From assembly GCF_012927245.1 (NCBI RefSeq), contig NZ_JABBGE010000008.1:186001-250000 (forward strand): a DNA stretch of 64,000 nt. Reading direction: 5' to 3'. The translations under genes and the position numbers were made by a program. This document shows, piece after piece, positions 8,254 through 16,107 of the stretch (position 1 is the stretch's first letter; every line of letters begins with the position of its first letter). The notes below the pieces were generated by a model that worked only from the letters and a program-made list of their open reading frames with translations, had not been told where the DNA came from and searched no databases. This DNA comes from Streptomyces sp. R302. Its GTDB lineage: Bacteria > Actinomycetota > Actinomycetes > Streptomycetales > Streptomycetaceae.

Positions 8254-9777
8254 GTGACCACGCACGCCGGCGCGGAGGCAGGCAGCGCCATCACCATCGC
8301 CGAGGGGCCGCGCGGGGTGCCGCTGCTCGGAAACCTGCCGGCCTTCGGCAAGGACCCGCTCGCCTTCTTCGAGCGGCTGCGGGAGCGGGGCGATGTCGTC
8401 CGCTGGCGGTTCGGCCCCAGCTCCGCGCTCTTCATCGCCCACCCCGACAACATCGGCGAGCTGCTCACCGGGATCGAGTCCACCTTCGACCAGCCGGACC
8501 TGGGCATCGCCCTCCGCACCCTGCTGGGGAACGGCGTGGTGGTCGCCAAGGGGCGCGACTGGCGGCGCAAGCGCTCGCTGGTCCAGCCGTCGGTCCGCCC
8601 CAAGCAGGTCCGCTCCTACGCGGCGACCATGGCGGAGTGCGCCGTCGCCCTCGCCGACCGCTGGTCGGACGGGCAGCGGATCGACATCAAGCAGGAGATG
8701 GCGGCCCTCACCCGACTCATCGCCGTCCGCACCATCTTCGGGGCGGACACCGCCTCCGACGCGGAGGCGATCGGGCGGGCGATGGACGTGGCGCAGCAGG
8801 AGATCGGCGCGGAGCTCAGCGGGATCGGCGCCCTTCTGCCGGACTGGATCCCGACCCCCGGCCGGGCCCGCGTCAAACGCGCCACCGCCGTCATCGACGC
8901 CGAGGTCGCCCGCCTCGTCGCACGCCACCGGGACGGCGACGAGGACCGCCCCGACCTCCTCAGCCGGCTCCTGACCGCCCGGGACGAGACGGGGGCGCAG
9001 CTCTCCGACCGCGAGATCCGCGACGAGACGGTCACCCTCTACATCGGCGGCCACGAGACCACCAGCTCCACCCTCGTCTGGGCCTGGTACCTCCTCTCCC
9101 GCCACGAGAAGGTCCGGCGGACGCTGGCCGAGGAGCTCGACCGGGTCCTCGCCGACCACGAGCCCGGCTACGACGACTACGCCTCCCTGACCTACACCCA
9201 GGCCGTGATCAAGGAGACCCTCCGCCTCTACCCCACGATCTGGCTCCTCACCGGCACAGCCAAGGAGGGCGCCACCCTCGGCGGCACCCCCGTCCCGCCC
9301 GGCACCCGCGTCTGGTCCAGCCAGTGGGCCACCCACCGCGACCCCCGCTGGTACGGCGACGCCGACACCTTCCGCCCCGAGCGCTGGCTCACCGACGCCG
9401 AGGCCGCGCCGGCCGAGAAGATCCCCGAGTACGCCTGGTACCCCTTCGGCGGCGGCCCCCGCGTCTGCCTCGGCACCCGCTTCGCCCTCGTGGAAGCGGT
9501 CCTCGTCCTCGCCGTCCTCGCCCGCCGCTACGACCTGGACGTGGCCCCCGAAGCCATACGCCCGGTCCCCAGCCTCACCCTCCAGCCCCACCGCGAGGAT
9601 CCTGGCCCGGGTCCGGGCGCGGGGCAGCGCGACGGGGTGACGAGCCGGCCCCCTCCCGCTCCCCTCGGGGGCGGTCGTCATGCGGCCTGGGTGGGTTCCT
9701 GTTCCAGTTCCACCTGGGCGTTCCAGTCGCGCTTGATGGCGCGCCAGGCTTCGTCGGTCTTGCCGTGGCGCCAGTAG
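8254..9777 (+). CDS. Cytochrome P450 with probable C-terminal frameshift
   Basis: The reading frame starts at GTG 8254 behind GGAGGGGA. All P450 landmarks are present: the I-helix GGHETTSS, the KETLR ExxR motif and the haem-binding loop FGGGPRVCLG with its cysteine ligand. The substrate is unknown; the sequence is of the class that resembles fatty-acid or general hydroxylases. After the conserved SLTLQPHRE the frame becomes Gly/Pro-rich and runs to 9777, crossing 100 bp into the opposite-strand flavoprotein gene. Shifting one base near 9597 gives the usual P450 ending ILARVRARGSATG with a stop at 9638-9640. The most likely true gene is 8254-9640 with a one-base insertion, either mutation or sequencing error. 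Confidence 0.85.
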   Translation: MTTHAGAEAGSAITIAEGPRGVPLLGNLPAFGKDPLAFFERLRERGDVVRWRFGPSSALFIAHPDNIGELLTGIESTFDQPDLGIALRTLLGNGVVVAKGRDWRRKRSLVQPSVRPKQVRSYAATMAECAVALADRWSDGQRIDIKQEMAALTRLIAVRTIFGADTASDAEAIGRAMDVAQQEIGAELSGIGALLPDWIPTPGRARVKRATAVIDAEVARLVARHRDGDEDRPDLLSRLLTARDETGAQLSDREIRDETVTLYIGGHETTSSTLVWAWYLLSRHEKVRRTLAEELDRVLADHEPGYDDYASLTYTQAVIKETLRLYPTIWLLTGTAKEGATLGGTPVPPGTRVWSSQWATHRDPRWYGDADTFRPERWLTDAEAAPAEKIPEYAWYPFGGGPRVCLGTRFALVEAVLVLAVLARRYDLDVAPEAIRPVPSLTLQPHREDPGPGPGAGQRDGVTSRPPPAPLGGGRHAAWVGSCSSSTWAFQSRLMARQASSVLPWRQ

Positions 9778-10526
9778 CCGGAGATGGAGAGGCGGTCGCG
9801 GGGGATCTGGCGGTCCATGCGGAGGTGGCGGCGGAGCTCCTTGACGAAGCCTGCTTCGCCGTGGACGAAGGCGTGGACGTCGCCTTCGGGGAAGGGGAGG
9901 GCTCGTACGGCCTCGATGAGGGCTTCGCCGGTGGGGCGGCCGGCGCGGTGGAGCCAGGTCACGTCGATGCCCGCCTCCGTCGCGAATTTCTGTTCGCCGG
10001 AGGGGTCTTCGATCTCGATGAAGGCGTGTACCCGCGCGCCTGCGGGGAGGTGTTCCAGGGCCACCGCGATGGCCGGGAGGGCGCTCTCGTCGCCGGCGAG
10101 GAGGTGCCAGTCCGCGGTCGGGTCGGGGGTGTAGCCGCCGCCGGGGCCGAGGAAGCGGACCGTCTCGCCGACCTGGGCGCGGGCCGCCCAGGGGCCCGCC
10201 AGGCCCTCGTCGCCGTGGACCACGAAGTCCACGGTCAGCTCGCGGTGCACCGGGTCCCAGGCGCGCACCGTGTACGTGCGGGTGGTGGGCCACTGCTCGC
10301 GCGGGTACTCGGCCCGGATCCGCTCCATGTCGAAGGGTTCCGGGTAGGTGACCCCTCCGGGTGCGAAGAGCAGCTTCACGTAGTGGTCGGTGAAGGTCCC
10401 GGCGTCGAAGCCGTCGAGGCCCGGGCCGCCGAGCACGACCCGCACCATGTGCGGGGTGATCCGCTCGGTGCGCACCACGTGCGCTTCGGTGGCCCGGGGG
10501 GCCTGGCGGGCCGGCTGCTCTGCCAC
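9678..10526 (-). CDS. Siderophore-interacting FAD flavoprotein (ferric-siderophore reductase)
   Basis: 282 residues of the SIP family. The N-terminal FAD-binding barrel (about 15-130) includes RTYTVRAWD, the flavin-binding RxYTxR pattern; the C-terminal NAD(P)H-binding part contains LAGDESALPA and HAFVHGEAGFVKELRRHL. These cytoplasmic proteins reduce the iron of imported ferric siderophores so that iron is released. An iron-box sequence 34 bp upstream of its ATG strongly supports iron-repressed expression by a DmdR/IdeR-type regulator. It converges with the P450; no siderophore biosynthesis or uptake gene is adjacent, so it probably serves siderophores taken up elsewhere. Confidence 0.92.
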   Translation of the reverse strand: MAEQPARQAPRATEAHVVRTERITPHMVRVVLGGPGLDGFDAGTFTDHYVKLLFAPGGVTYPEPFDMERIRAEYPREQWPTTRTYTVRAWDPVHRELTVDFVVHGDEGLAGPWAARAQVGETVRFLGPGGGYTPDPTADWHLLAGDESALPAIAVALEHLPAGARVHAFIEIEDPSGEQKFATEAGIDVTWLHRAGRPTGEALIEAVRALPFPEGDVHAFVHGEAGFVKELRRHLRMDRQIPRDRLSISGYWRHGKTDEAWRAIKRDWNAQVELEQEPTQAA

Positions 10527-10559
10527 GGCGGATTCTCCTGACGGACGGGAGGGAGAGAC

Positions 10560-10578
10560 TTAGGTATGCCTAAGTTAA
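10560..10578 (-). promoter_or_regulatory. DmdR/IdeR-type iron box
   Basis: Read on the minus strand, TTAACTTAGGCATACCTAA matches the 19-bp iron-box consensus TTAGGTTAGGCTAACCTAA at 15 positions. It also contains the near-perfect palindrome ACTTAGG-N4-CCTAAGT (10558-10575). It lies 34 bp upstream of the siderophore-interacting protein start. Confidence 0.82.
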
Positions 10579-10597
10579 CATCCTCCCGTCGTTCGCG

Positions 10598-11521
10598 TCA
10601 GTGGGCGGCGAGGACCGGGAGGAGCCGGCTCACGGCGCCGCCGAGGTTCCAGCGGGCCGAGAGGGTGTTCAGGGCCGCCGGGTCGCGCGGGGCTGTCGGG
10701 AGCGCCGGGTCGAACGCGGGCAGGGGGACGTCGCGCGCGACGCGGACGACCGTCGGCGCCACGTCCAGGTAGGCCGCCGCCTCCACGATCCCGCGCCGCT
10801 TGGCGGGGGTGAGCTTCGAGGTGCGGTCCTCGGCGGCAGCCCGTACGCCGGCCAGGTCGCCGTACTCGGTGATCAGCTGCGCCGCCGTCTTCTCGCCGAT
10901 GCCCTTCACGCCGGGCAGGCCGTCGCTGGCGTCGCCGCGGAGGGCCGCGAAGTCGGCGTACTGGTCGGGCCGCACGCCGTACTTCGTGCGGATCAGCTCG
11001 TCGTCCACCAGGTCGCAGTCGCCGACGCCCTTGCGCGGGTACAGGACCCGCACCGCCCGCTCGTCGTCGACGAGCTGGAAGAGGTCCCGGTCGCCGGTCA
11101 CGATGTCCACCGGGCCCTTCGCCCGCCCCGCGAGCGTGCCGATCACGTCGTCCGCCTCGTAGCCCGCCGCGCCGATCCGGGCGATGCCCAGCGCCGCGAG
11201 GACCTCCTCGATCACCGGCACCTGCGGGGAGAGCGTGTCCGGGATCTCCTCCTCGTCCGGCCCGGTCTCCGTCTCCACGGCCACCCGGTGCGCCTTGTAG
11301 GAGGGGATCAGGTCCACCCGCCACTGCGGGCGCCAGTCCTCGTCCCAGCAGGCGACCAGGTCGTCGGGGCGGTGGTCGTGGACCAGCCGGCCGATGAAGT
11401 CGAGCAGCCCCCGTACGGCGTTCACCGGCGTCCCGTCCGGGGCCCGGACGGAGTCCGGCACGCCGAAGTACGCGCGGAAGTAGAGGCTGGCGGTGTCCAG
11501 GAGCATCAGGCGTCGCGTCAC
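10598..11521 (-). CDS. 5'-3' exonuclease (PIN/H3TH flap nuclease family)
   Basis: 307 residues homologous to the stand-alone 5' nuclease domain of DNA polymerase I. The N-terminal PIN-like fold has the acidic metal site: MLLDTASLYFRAYFG, the YKAHR helix, EADDVIGTLA and VTGDRDLFQLV. The H3TH DNA-binding motif follows (LPGVKGIGEKTAAQLI). The start is GTG 11521 with GGGG just upstream; ATG 11506 is an alternative. Such enzymes remove 5' flaps and RNA primers. The gene is monocistronic, divergent from the betaine importer and separated from it by about 250 bp in which I recognise no further gene or element. Confidence 0.9.
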   Translation of the reverse strand: MTRRLMLLDTASLYFRAYFGVPDSVRAPDGTPVNAVRGLLDFIGRLVHDHRPDDLVACWDEDWRPQWRVDLIPSYKAHRVAVETETGPDEEEIPDTLSPQVPVIEEVLAALGIARIGAAGYEADDVIGTLAGRAKGPVDIVTGDRDLFQLVDDERAVRVLYPRKGVGDCDLVDDELIRTKYGVRPDQYADFAALRGDASDGLPGVKGIGEKTAAQLITEYGDLAGVRAAAEDRTSKLTPAKRRGIVEAAAYLDVAPTVVRVARDVPLPAFDPALPTAPRDPAALNTLSARWNLGGAVSRLLPVLAAH

Positions 11522-11768
11522 ACCCCGATCATGCCGCACCCCGCCGACACCGGCCCGGAGCGGTACGCACTCCCGGGCGCCGTGACCCCGGTCACCTTCG
11601 CGTTTGGCTCCGGAGGCCCGGGGCAGGCGAGTGCCCGGAGCGGACCCGGTAAGGGGCCCCGAGCAGTGGGCCCCGTACACGACGGGTGTCGCGGGCAGAT
11701 CCCGCCCCGCTCCGACGGCCCGGTCGCGGGGGTGGCGGGCCGTTCTCTCTGCTATCCGTGAGGTGAAT

Positions 11769-12824
11769 GTGTCCAGGCTCCAGGCCGACCACCTGTTCAA
11801 GGTGTTCGCCAGACGCCCCGCCGACGAGACCGCGGCCGTCCGCGCGCTCGTGAACGGCGCCGACCGCGACGAACTGCGCGAGGACGGCGTCACCGCCGCC
11901 GTCGTCGACGCCTCGTTCGTGGTCGAACCGGGTCAGATCTTCGTGGTCATGGGCCTCTCGGGTTCCGGCAAGTCCACCCTGCTGCGCATGCTCAACGGCC
12001 TGCTCGAACCGACCGCGGGCCGCGTCCTCTACGACGGCGACGACCTCACCGCGCTCTCCCCCCGAGAGCTGCGCGAGGTCCGCTCCCGCCGCGTCAGCAT
12101 GGTCTTCCAGCACTTCGCGCTCTTCCCGCACCGCACCGTCCTGGAGAACGCCGGCTACGGCCTGGAGGTCCAGGGCGTCCCGCGCGCCGAGCGCGAGAAG
12201 CGCGCCGCCGAGGCCCTGGAGCTGTGCGGCCTCGCCGGCTGGGAGAAGTCCTGGCCCGACGAGCTCTCCGGCGGCATGCAGCAGCGCGTGGGCCTCGCCC
12301 GCGCGCTCGCCACCGACGCCGACCTGCTCCTCATGGACGAGTCCTTCAGCGCCCTCGACCCGCTGATCCGCCGCGACATGCAGGACCAGCTCCTGGTGCT
12401 CCAGAAGCAGCTGAAGAAGACCATCGTCTTCATCACCCACGACCTCAACGAGGCCATGCGCATCGGCGACCGCGTCGCCGTCATGCGCGGCGGCCGGATC
12501 GTGCAGCTCGGCTCGGCCGAGGACATCCTCGTCCGGCCCGCCGACGACTACGTCGCCTCCTTCATCCAGGACGTCGACCGCTCCCGGGTGCTCACCGCCT
12601 CCGCCGTGATGACCGCCCCCGAAGCCGGAGCCGGGATCGACCCGGACGCCCCGGTCGCGGGCCCCGACACGCTCCTCGCCGACCTGTGCGCCCTCGCCGC
12701 CGCGGGCCCCCACCCGGTGACCGTCCGGGACGCCGACGGGTCCACGCTCGGAGTCGTACAGAAGGAGAGGCTGCTCGCCGTGATGGGCGGGCTCGCGACC
12801 GAGGAGGCGACCGCTCGTGCCTGA
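11769..12824 (+). CDS. Glycine betaine/proline-betaine ABC importer ATPase
   Basis: 351 residues of the OpuAA/ProV type. It has a Walker A (GLSGSGKST, about 64-72), the Q-loop VFQHFALFPHRT, the ABC signature LSGGMQQRVGLARAL (about 165-180), Walker B LLLMDESFSALDP and the switch histidine in FITHDL. A partial CBS-like tail covers about residues 285-350; in this family CBS domains sense ionic strength. GTG 11769 follows a GTGAGG ribosome site with correct spacing; GTG 11763 is the other option. The next gene overlaps its last codons, so ATPase and permease are coupled. The likely role is osmoprotectant uptake. Confidence 0.93.
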   Translation: MSRLQADHLFKVFARRPADETAAVRALVNGADRDELREDGVTAAVVDASFVVEPGQIFVVMGLSGSGKSTLLRMLNGLLEPTAGRVLYDGDDLTALSPRELREVRSRRVSMVFQHFALFPHRTVLENAGYGLEVQGVPRAEREKRAAEALELCGLAGWEKSWPDELSGGMQQRVGLARALATDADLLLMDESFSALDPLIRRDMQDQLLVLQKQLKKTIVFITHDLNEAMRIGDRVAVMRGGRIVQLGSAEDILVRPADDYVASFIQDVDRSRVLTASAVMTAPEAGAGIDPDAPVAGPDTLLADLCALAAAGPHPVTVRDADGSTLGVVQKERLLAVMGGLATEEATARA

Positions 12825-14625
12825 GATTCCCCTCGGTTCCTGGGTCGACGGCTCCGTCGACTGGCTCCAGGCACGGTTCTCCTGGCTCTTCGACGCCGTC
12901 AGCACCGGCATCACCGGCCTGTACGACGGCATCGACGCCGTCCTGTCGGCGCCGCAGCCGCTGCTCTTCGCCGGCATCCTCGCCGTCGTCGCCTGGTGGC
13001 TGCGCGGCCTCGCCGCCGGTCTGATCTCCTTCGCCGGGCTCGCGCTCGTCGACTCCGTCCGGCTGTGGGACGAGGCGATGGCGACGCTCTCGCTGGTCCT
13101 CGTCGCCACCCTCGTCACCCTGGTGATCGCCGTCCCCCTCGGCATCTGGGCGGCCCGGTCGAAGACGGTCAGCGCCGTGCTGCGGCCCGTCCTCGACTTC
13201 ATGCAGACCATGCCGGCGATGGTCTACCTCATCCCCGGCATCATCTTCTTCGGCGTCGGCGTCGTCCCCGGCATCATCGCCACCATCGTCTTCGCGCTGC
13301 CGCCCGGCGTCCGCATGACCGAGCTCGGCATCCGCCAGGTCGACGCCGAACTCGTGGAGGCCGCCGAGGCGTTCGGCACCACCCCGCGCGACACCCTGCT
13401 CCGCGTGCAGCTGCCGCTCGCCGTGCCGACGATCATGGCCGGCGTCAACCAGGTCATCATGCTCGGCCTCTCCATGGTCGTCATCGCCGGCATGGTCGGC
13501 GGCGGCGGACTCGGCGGCGCCGTCTACAAGGCCATCGGCAACGTCGACATCGGCCTCGGCTTCGAGGCCGGCGTCTCCATCGTCGTCCTCGCCATGTACC
13601 TCGACCGGATGACCGGCGCGCTCGGCGACCAGGTCTCCCCGCTCGGCCGCCGCGCCCTCGTCAAGGCCCGCGCCGCCGTCGCCCGCCGCCGCACCGCGCG
13701 GCTGTGGGCGCACCGCCCGCAGCCCGTCACCGCGCTCGTCGGCATCGTCGTCCTCGCGCTCGTCGCGGGCGGCGCCGGCGTCCTCGGCGGCTCCGGCGCC
13801 ACCTCGACCACCGCGTCCGGCGCGGGCACCGGCCACGGCAGGAAGATCAGCATCGGCTACATCCCGTGGGACGAGGGCATCGCCTCCACCTACCTGTGGA
13901 AGGAGCTCCTGGAGCGCCGCGGGTACGAGGTCGAGACCAAGCAGCTGGAGGCCGGCGCGCTCTACACCGGCCTCGCCGGCGGGCAGCTCGACTTCCAGAC
14001 CGACGCCTGGCTGCCCGTCACCCACGCCTCGTACCTGGAGAAGTACGGGAACCAGCTGGAGGACCTCGGCTCCTGGTACGGCCCGACCTCCCTGGAGCTG
14101 TCCGTCCCCTCGTACGTGAAGGACGTGAAGTCCCTCGCCGACCTCAAGGGCAAGGGCGACCGCTTCAAGGGCCGCATCGTCGGCATCGAGCCCAGCGCCG
14201 GGATGATGGGCATCCTCAAGGACAAGGTGCTCAAGGAGTACGGCCTGGAGGGCGAGTACGAGGTCGTCGACGGCTCCACGCCCGGCATGCTCGCCGAGCT
14301 GAAGCGCGCGTACGAGCGCGAGGAGCCGGTCGTCGTCACCCTGTGGTCCCCGCACTGGGCCTACTCGGCGCACGACCTGACGAAGCTGGCCGACCCCAAG
14401 GGCGTGTGGGGGAAGGGCGACGGCGTCCACACCCTGGCCCGTAAGGGCTTCAGCGAGGAGAACCCCGAGGTGGGGGCCTGGCTGAAGGACTTCGAGCTCA
14501 CCGAGAAGCAGCTCACCGGCCTGGAGGCGCAGATCCAGAAGAGCGGCAAGGGCAAGGAGCAGCAGGCCGTCCGCACCTGGCTGGACGCCCAGCCGGGCCT
14601 CGCGGAGCGGCTCGCCCCGCAGTGA
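12817..14625 (+). CDS. Betaine ABC importer permease fused to substrate-binding protein
   Basis: 602 residues. The N-terminal permease (about 45-285) has the BPD-transporter fold and the EAA loop VEAAEAFGTTPRDTLLRVQL. One more membrane helix near 305-325 (ALVGIVVLALVAGG) anchors a C-terminal OpuAC-type binding domain (about 345-602, starting KISIGYIPWDEGIASTYLW). Trp residues such as those in IPWDEG and TLWSPHW are typical of the cation-pi cage that binds betaines. The fused layout places the receptor on the outer face of the membrane without a separate lipoprotein. It starts at GTG 12817, overlapping the ATPase gene by 8 bp. Confidence 0.93.
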   Translation: MPEIPLGSWVDGSVDWLQARFSWLFDAVSTGITGLYDGIDAVLSAPQPLLFAGILAVVAWWLRGLAAGLISFAGLALVDSVRLWDEAMATLSLVLVATLVTLVIAVPLGIWAARSKTVSAVLRPVLDFMQTMPAMVYLIPGIIFFGVGVVPGIIATIVFALPPGVRMTELGIRQVDAELVEAAEAFGTTPRDTLLRVQLPLAVPTIMAGVNQVIMLGLSMVVIAGMVGGGGLGGAVYKAIGNVDIGLGFEAGVSIVVLAMYLDRMTGALGDQVSPLGRRALVKARAAVARRRTARLWAHRPQPVTALVGIVVLALVAGGAGVLGGSGATSTTASGAGTGHGRKISIGYIPWDEGIASTYLWKELLERRGYEVETKQLEAGALYTGLAGGQLDFQTDAWLPVTHASYLEKYGNQLEDLGSWYGPTSLELSVPSYVKDVKSLADLKGKGDRFKGRIVGIEPSAGMMGILKDKVLKEYGLEGEYEVVDGSTPGMLAELKRAYEREEPVVVTLWSPHWAYSAHDLTKLADPKGVWGKGDGVHTLARKGFSEENPEVGAWLKDFELTEKQLTGLEAQIQKSGKGKEQQAVRTWLDAQPGLAERLAPQ

Positions 14626-14650
14626 CGCCCGATCCTCACCCGTAAGGAGG

Positions 14651-14686
14651 GGGTGGTCGCCGGACGTGACCGGCGGCCACCCCTTT
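14651..14686 (+). terminator. Terminator after betaine importer operon
   Basis: GGGTGGTCGCCGG (14651-14663) pairs with 14670-14682 with one mismatch over 13 bp; the loop is 6 nt and CTTT follows. The remaining 130 bp to the next start shows no clear element. Confidence 0.78.
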
Positions 14687-14815
14687 CCGCCGCCCGTTCC
14701 CGTCCGCTTTCCCGCACCCTTTCCGCCACGACGCGAAACCCCGGCCCAAAGCTGCGTAAGGTGCAGGTAACCAGCAGGTACGCGACGAGGCAGCCGGCAG
14801 AGGGAGGGAGCCGCC

Positions 14816-15367
14816 ATGGACGAGAAGGAAGCACCCCGCGTGGGCGCGGCCGTCAAGAGGCGCCGCAGGGCCCTCCAGCTCACCCTGGCCGTCGTGGCCG
14901 CCCGCAGCGGCCTCTCCGTGCCCTTCCTCAGCCAGATCGAGAACGAGCGCGCCCGCCCCAGCCGCCGCTCCCTGGAACTGGTCGCCGAGGCCCTCCAGAC
15001 CACCGCCGCCGAACTCCTCGCCGCCGCCGAGGCCGCCCGCACCATCGACGTCGTCCGCGCCGACGAGGGCACCGCGGCCCTCCCGGACGGCGTCCGGCGC
15101 CTGGTCCGCGCCCGGCACCAGCTGCACGCCCTGGAGTTCACGGGCGAGCAGGACGCGGGCCGCGAGTTCCAGCACCGCAACGACGAGCTGCTGTACGTCG
15201 CCGACGGCGCCGCCGAGGTCGAGGCCGAGGGCCGCGCCCACCGGCTCGGCCGGGGCGACACCCTGTACCTCTCCGGCGGCGTCCGGCACCGCTGGCGCGC
15301 CACCGAGCCCGGCACCCGCCTCCTCGTCGTCGCGGTCGCCGACCACGTCGAGGTGGAGGAGGAGTGA
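14816..15367 (+). CDS. XRE-family regulator with C-terminal cupin domain
   Basis: 183 residues. The N-terminal helix-turn-helix (about 8-65, TLAVVAARSGLSVPFLSQIENERARPS) is followed by a small cupin barrel (about 110-180) with HRNDELLYVADGAAEVEAEG and GDTLYLSGGVRHRWRA. Members of this family often bind a small ligand in the cupin and repress uptake or catabolic genes. ATG 14816 has a strong GGGAGGGAG site. The next gene starts within its stop codon (GTGA overlap), so this regulator and the metal/corrinoid receptor are one operon. The ligand is not known. Confidence 0.9.
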   Translation: MDEKEAPRVGAAVKRRRRALQLTLAVVAARSGLSVPFLSQIENERARPSRRSLELVAEALQTTAAELLAAAEAARTIDVVRADEGTAALPDGVRRLVRARHQLHALEFTGEQDAGREFQHRNDELLYVADGAAEVEAEGRAHRLGRGDTLYLSGGVRHRWRATEPGTRLLVVAVADHVEVEEE

Positions 15368-16107
15368 CGCAGCTCAGGGGCCGGGCCCCGCGCGTGGTCT
15401 CCCTGGTGCCCTCGCTCACCGAGGCCGTCGCCGTCACCGCCCCCGGGCTGCTCGTCGGCGCCACCGACTGGTGCGTCCACCCCGCGGACCTCGACGTCGC
15501 CCGGATCGGCGGCACCAAGAACCCCGACGTCCCCGCCGTCCTCGCCCTGCGCCCCGACCTCGTCCTCGCCAACGAGGAGGAGAACCGCGCCCCCGACCTG
15601 GACGCCCTCCGCGAGGGCGGCGCGGAGGTCCTCGTGACGGAGATCCGCACTCTCGACCAGGGCCTCGACGCCCTCGGGGAGGTGCTCGCCGCCTGCGGCG
15701 CGCCCCGGCGCCCGCGCTGGCTGGCGGAGGCGGAGGAGGCGTGGGCGGCCGTCGAACCGGTCGGGGACGGCGTCACCGCCGTCGTGCCGATCTGGCGGCG
15801 GCCCTGGATGGTGCTCGGCCGGGACACCTTCGCCGGCGACCTCCTCGCCCGGCTCGGCGTCCGCAACCTGTACGCCGACCACCCGGAGCGCTACCCGAAG
15901 GTCCCGCTCGCCGAGCTGACCGCCGCGGGACCGCGGCTCGTGGTCCTGCCCGACGAGCCGTACCGCTTCACGGCCGACGACGGCCCCGAGGCGTTCCCCG
16001 GGGCCGCGCCCGCGCTCGTCGACGGGCGGATGCTCACCTGGTACGGGCCGTCGCTGGTCCGGGCACCGCGGCTGCTCCACCGGGCCCTGCGAGCAGCGCT
16101 CCGCTGA
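15364..16107 (+). CDS. Cytosolic BtuF-like helical-backbone metal/corrinoid receptor
   Basis: 247 residues with the fold of the cobalamin/siderophore-binding proteins: PRVVSLVPSLTEAV at the start, LRPDLVLANEEEN in the first lobe, the long backbone helix, then a second lobe ending with LVRAPRLLHRAL. There is no signal peptide or lipobox, unlike ABC-importer receptors, so the protein should be cytoplasmic. It overlaps the XRE-cupin gene by 4 bp. A role as an intracellular ligand-binding partner of that regulator is possible but inferred. Its last 74 bp overlap the end of the convergent TDT transporter gene. Confidence 0.85.
   Translation: MTQLRGRAPRVVSLVPSLTEAVAVTAPGLLVGATDWCVHPADLDVARIGGTKNPDVPAVLALRPDLVLANEEENRAPDLDALREGGAEVLVTEIRTLDQGLDALGEVLAACGAPRRPRWLAEAEEAWAAVEPVGDGVTAVVPIWRRPWMVLGRDTFAGDLLARLGVRNLYADHPERYPKVPLAELTAAGPRLVVLPDEPYRFTADDGPEAFPGAAPALVDGRMLTWYGPSLVRAPRLLHRALRAALR

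Noticed and set aside
8254..10578. Natural-product biosynthetic cluster (P450 with siderophore protein)
   Set aside because: No NRPS, PKS, terpene or tailoring genes nearby; the two genes converge and have separate control.
11522..11768. Riboswitch ahead of the betaine importer
   Set aside because: No known aptamer sequence or terminator-like switch was found; the region only shows GC-rich short repeats.
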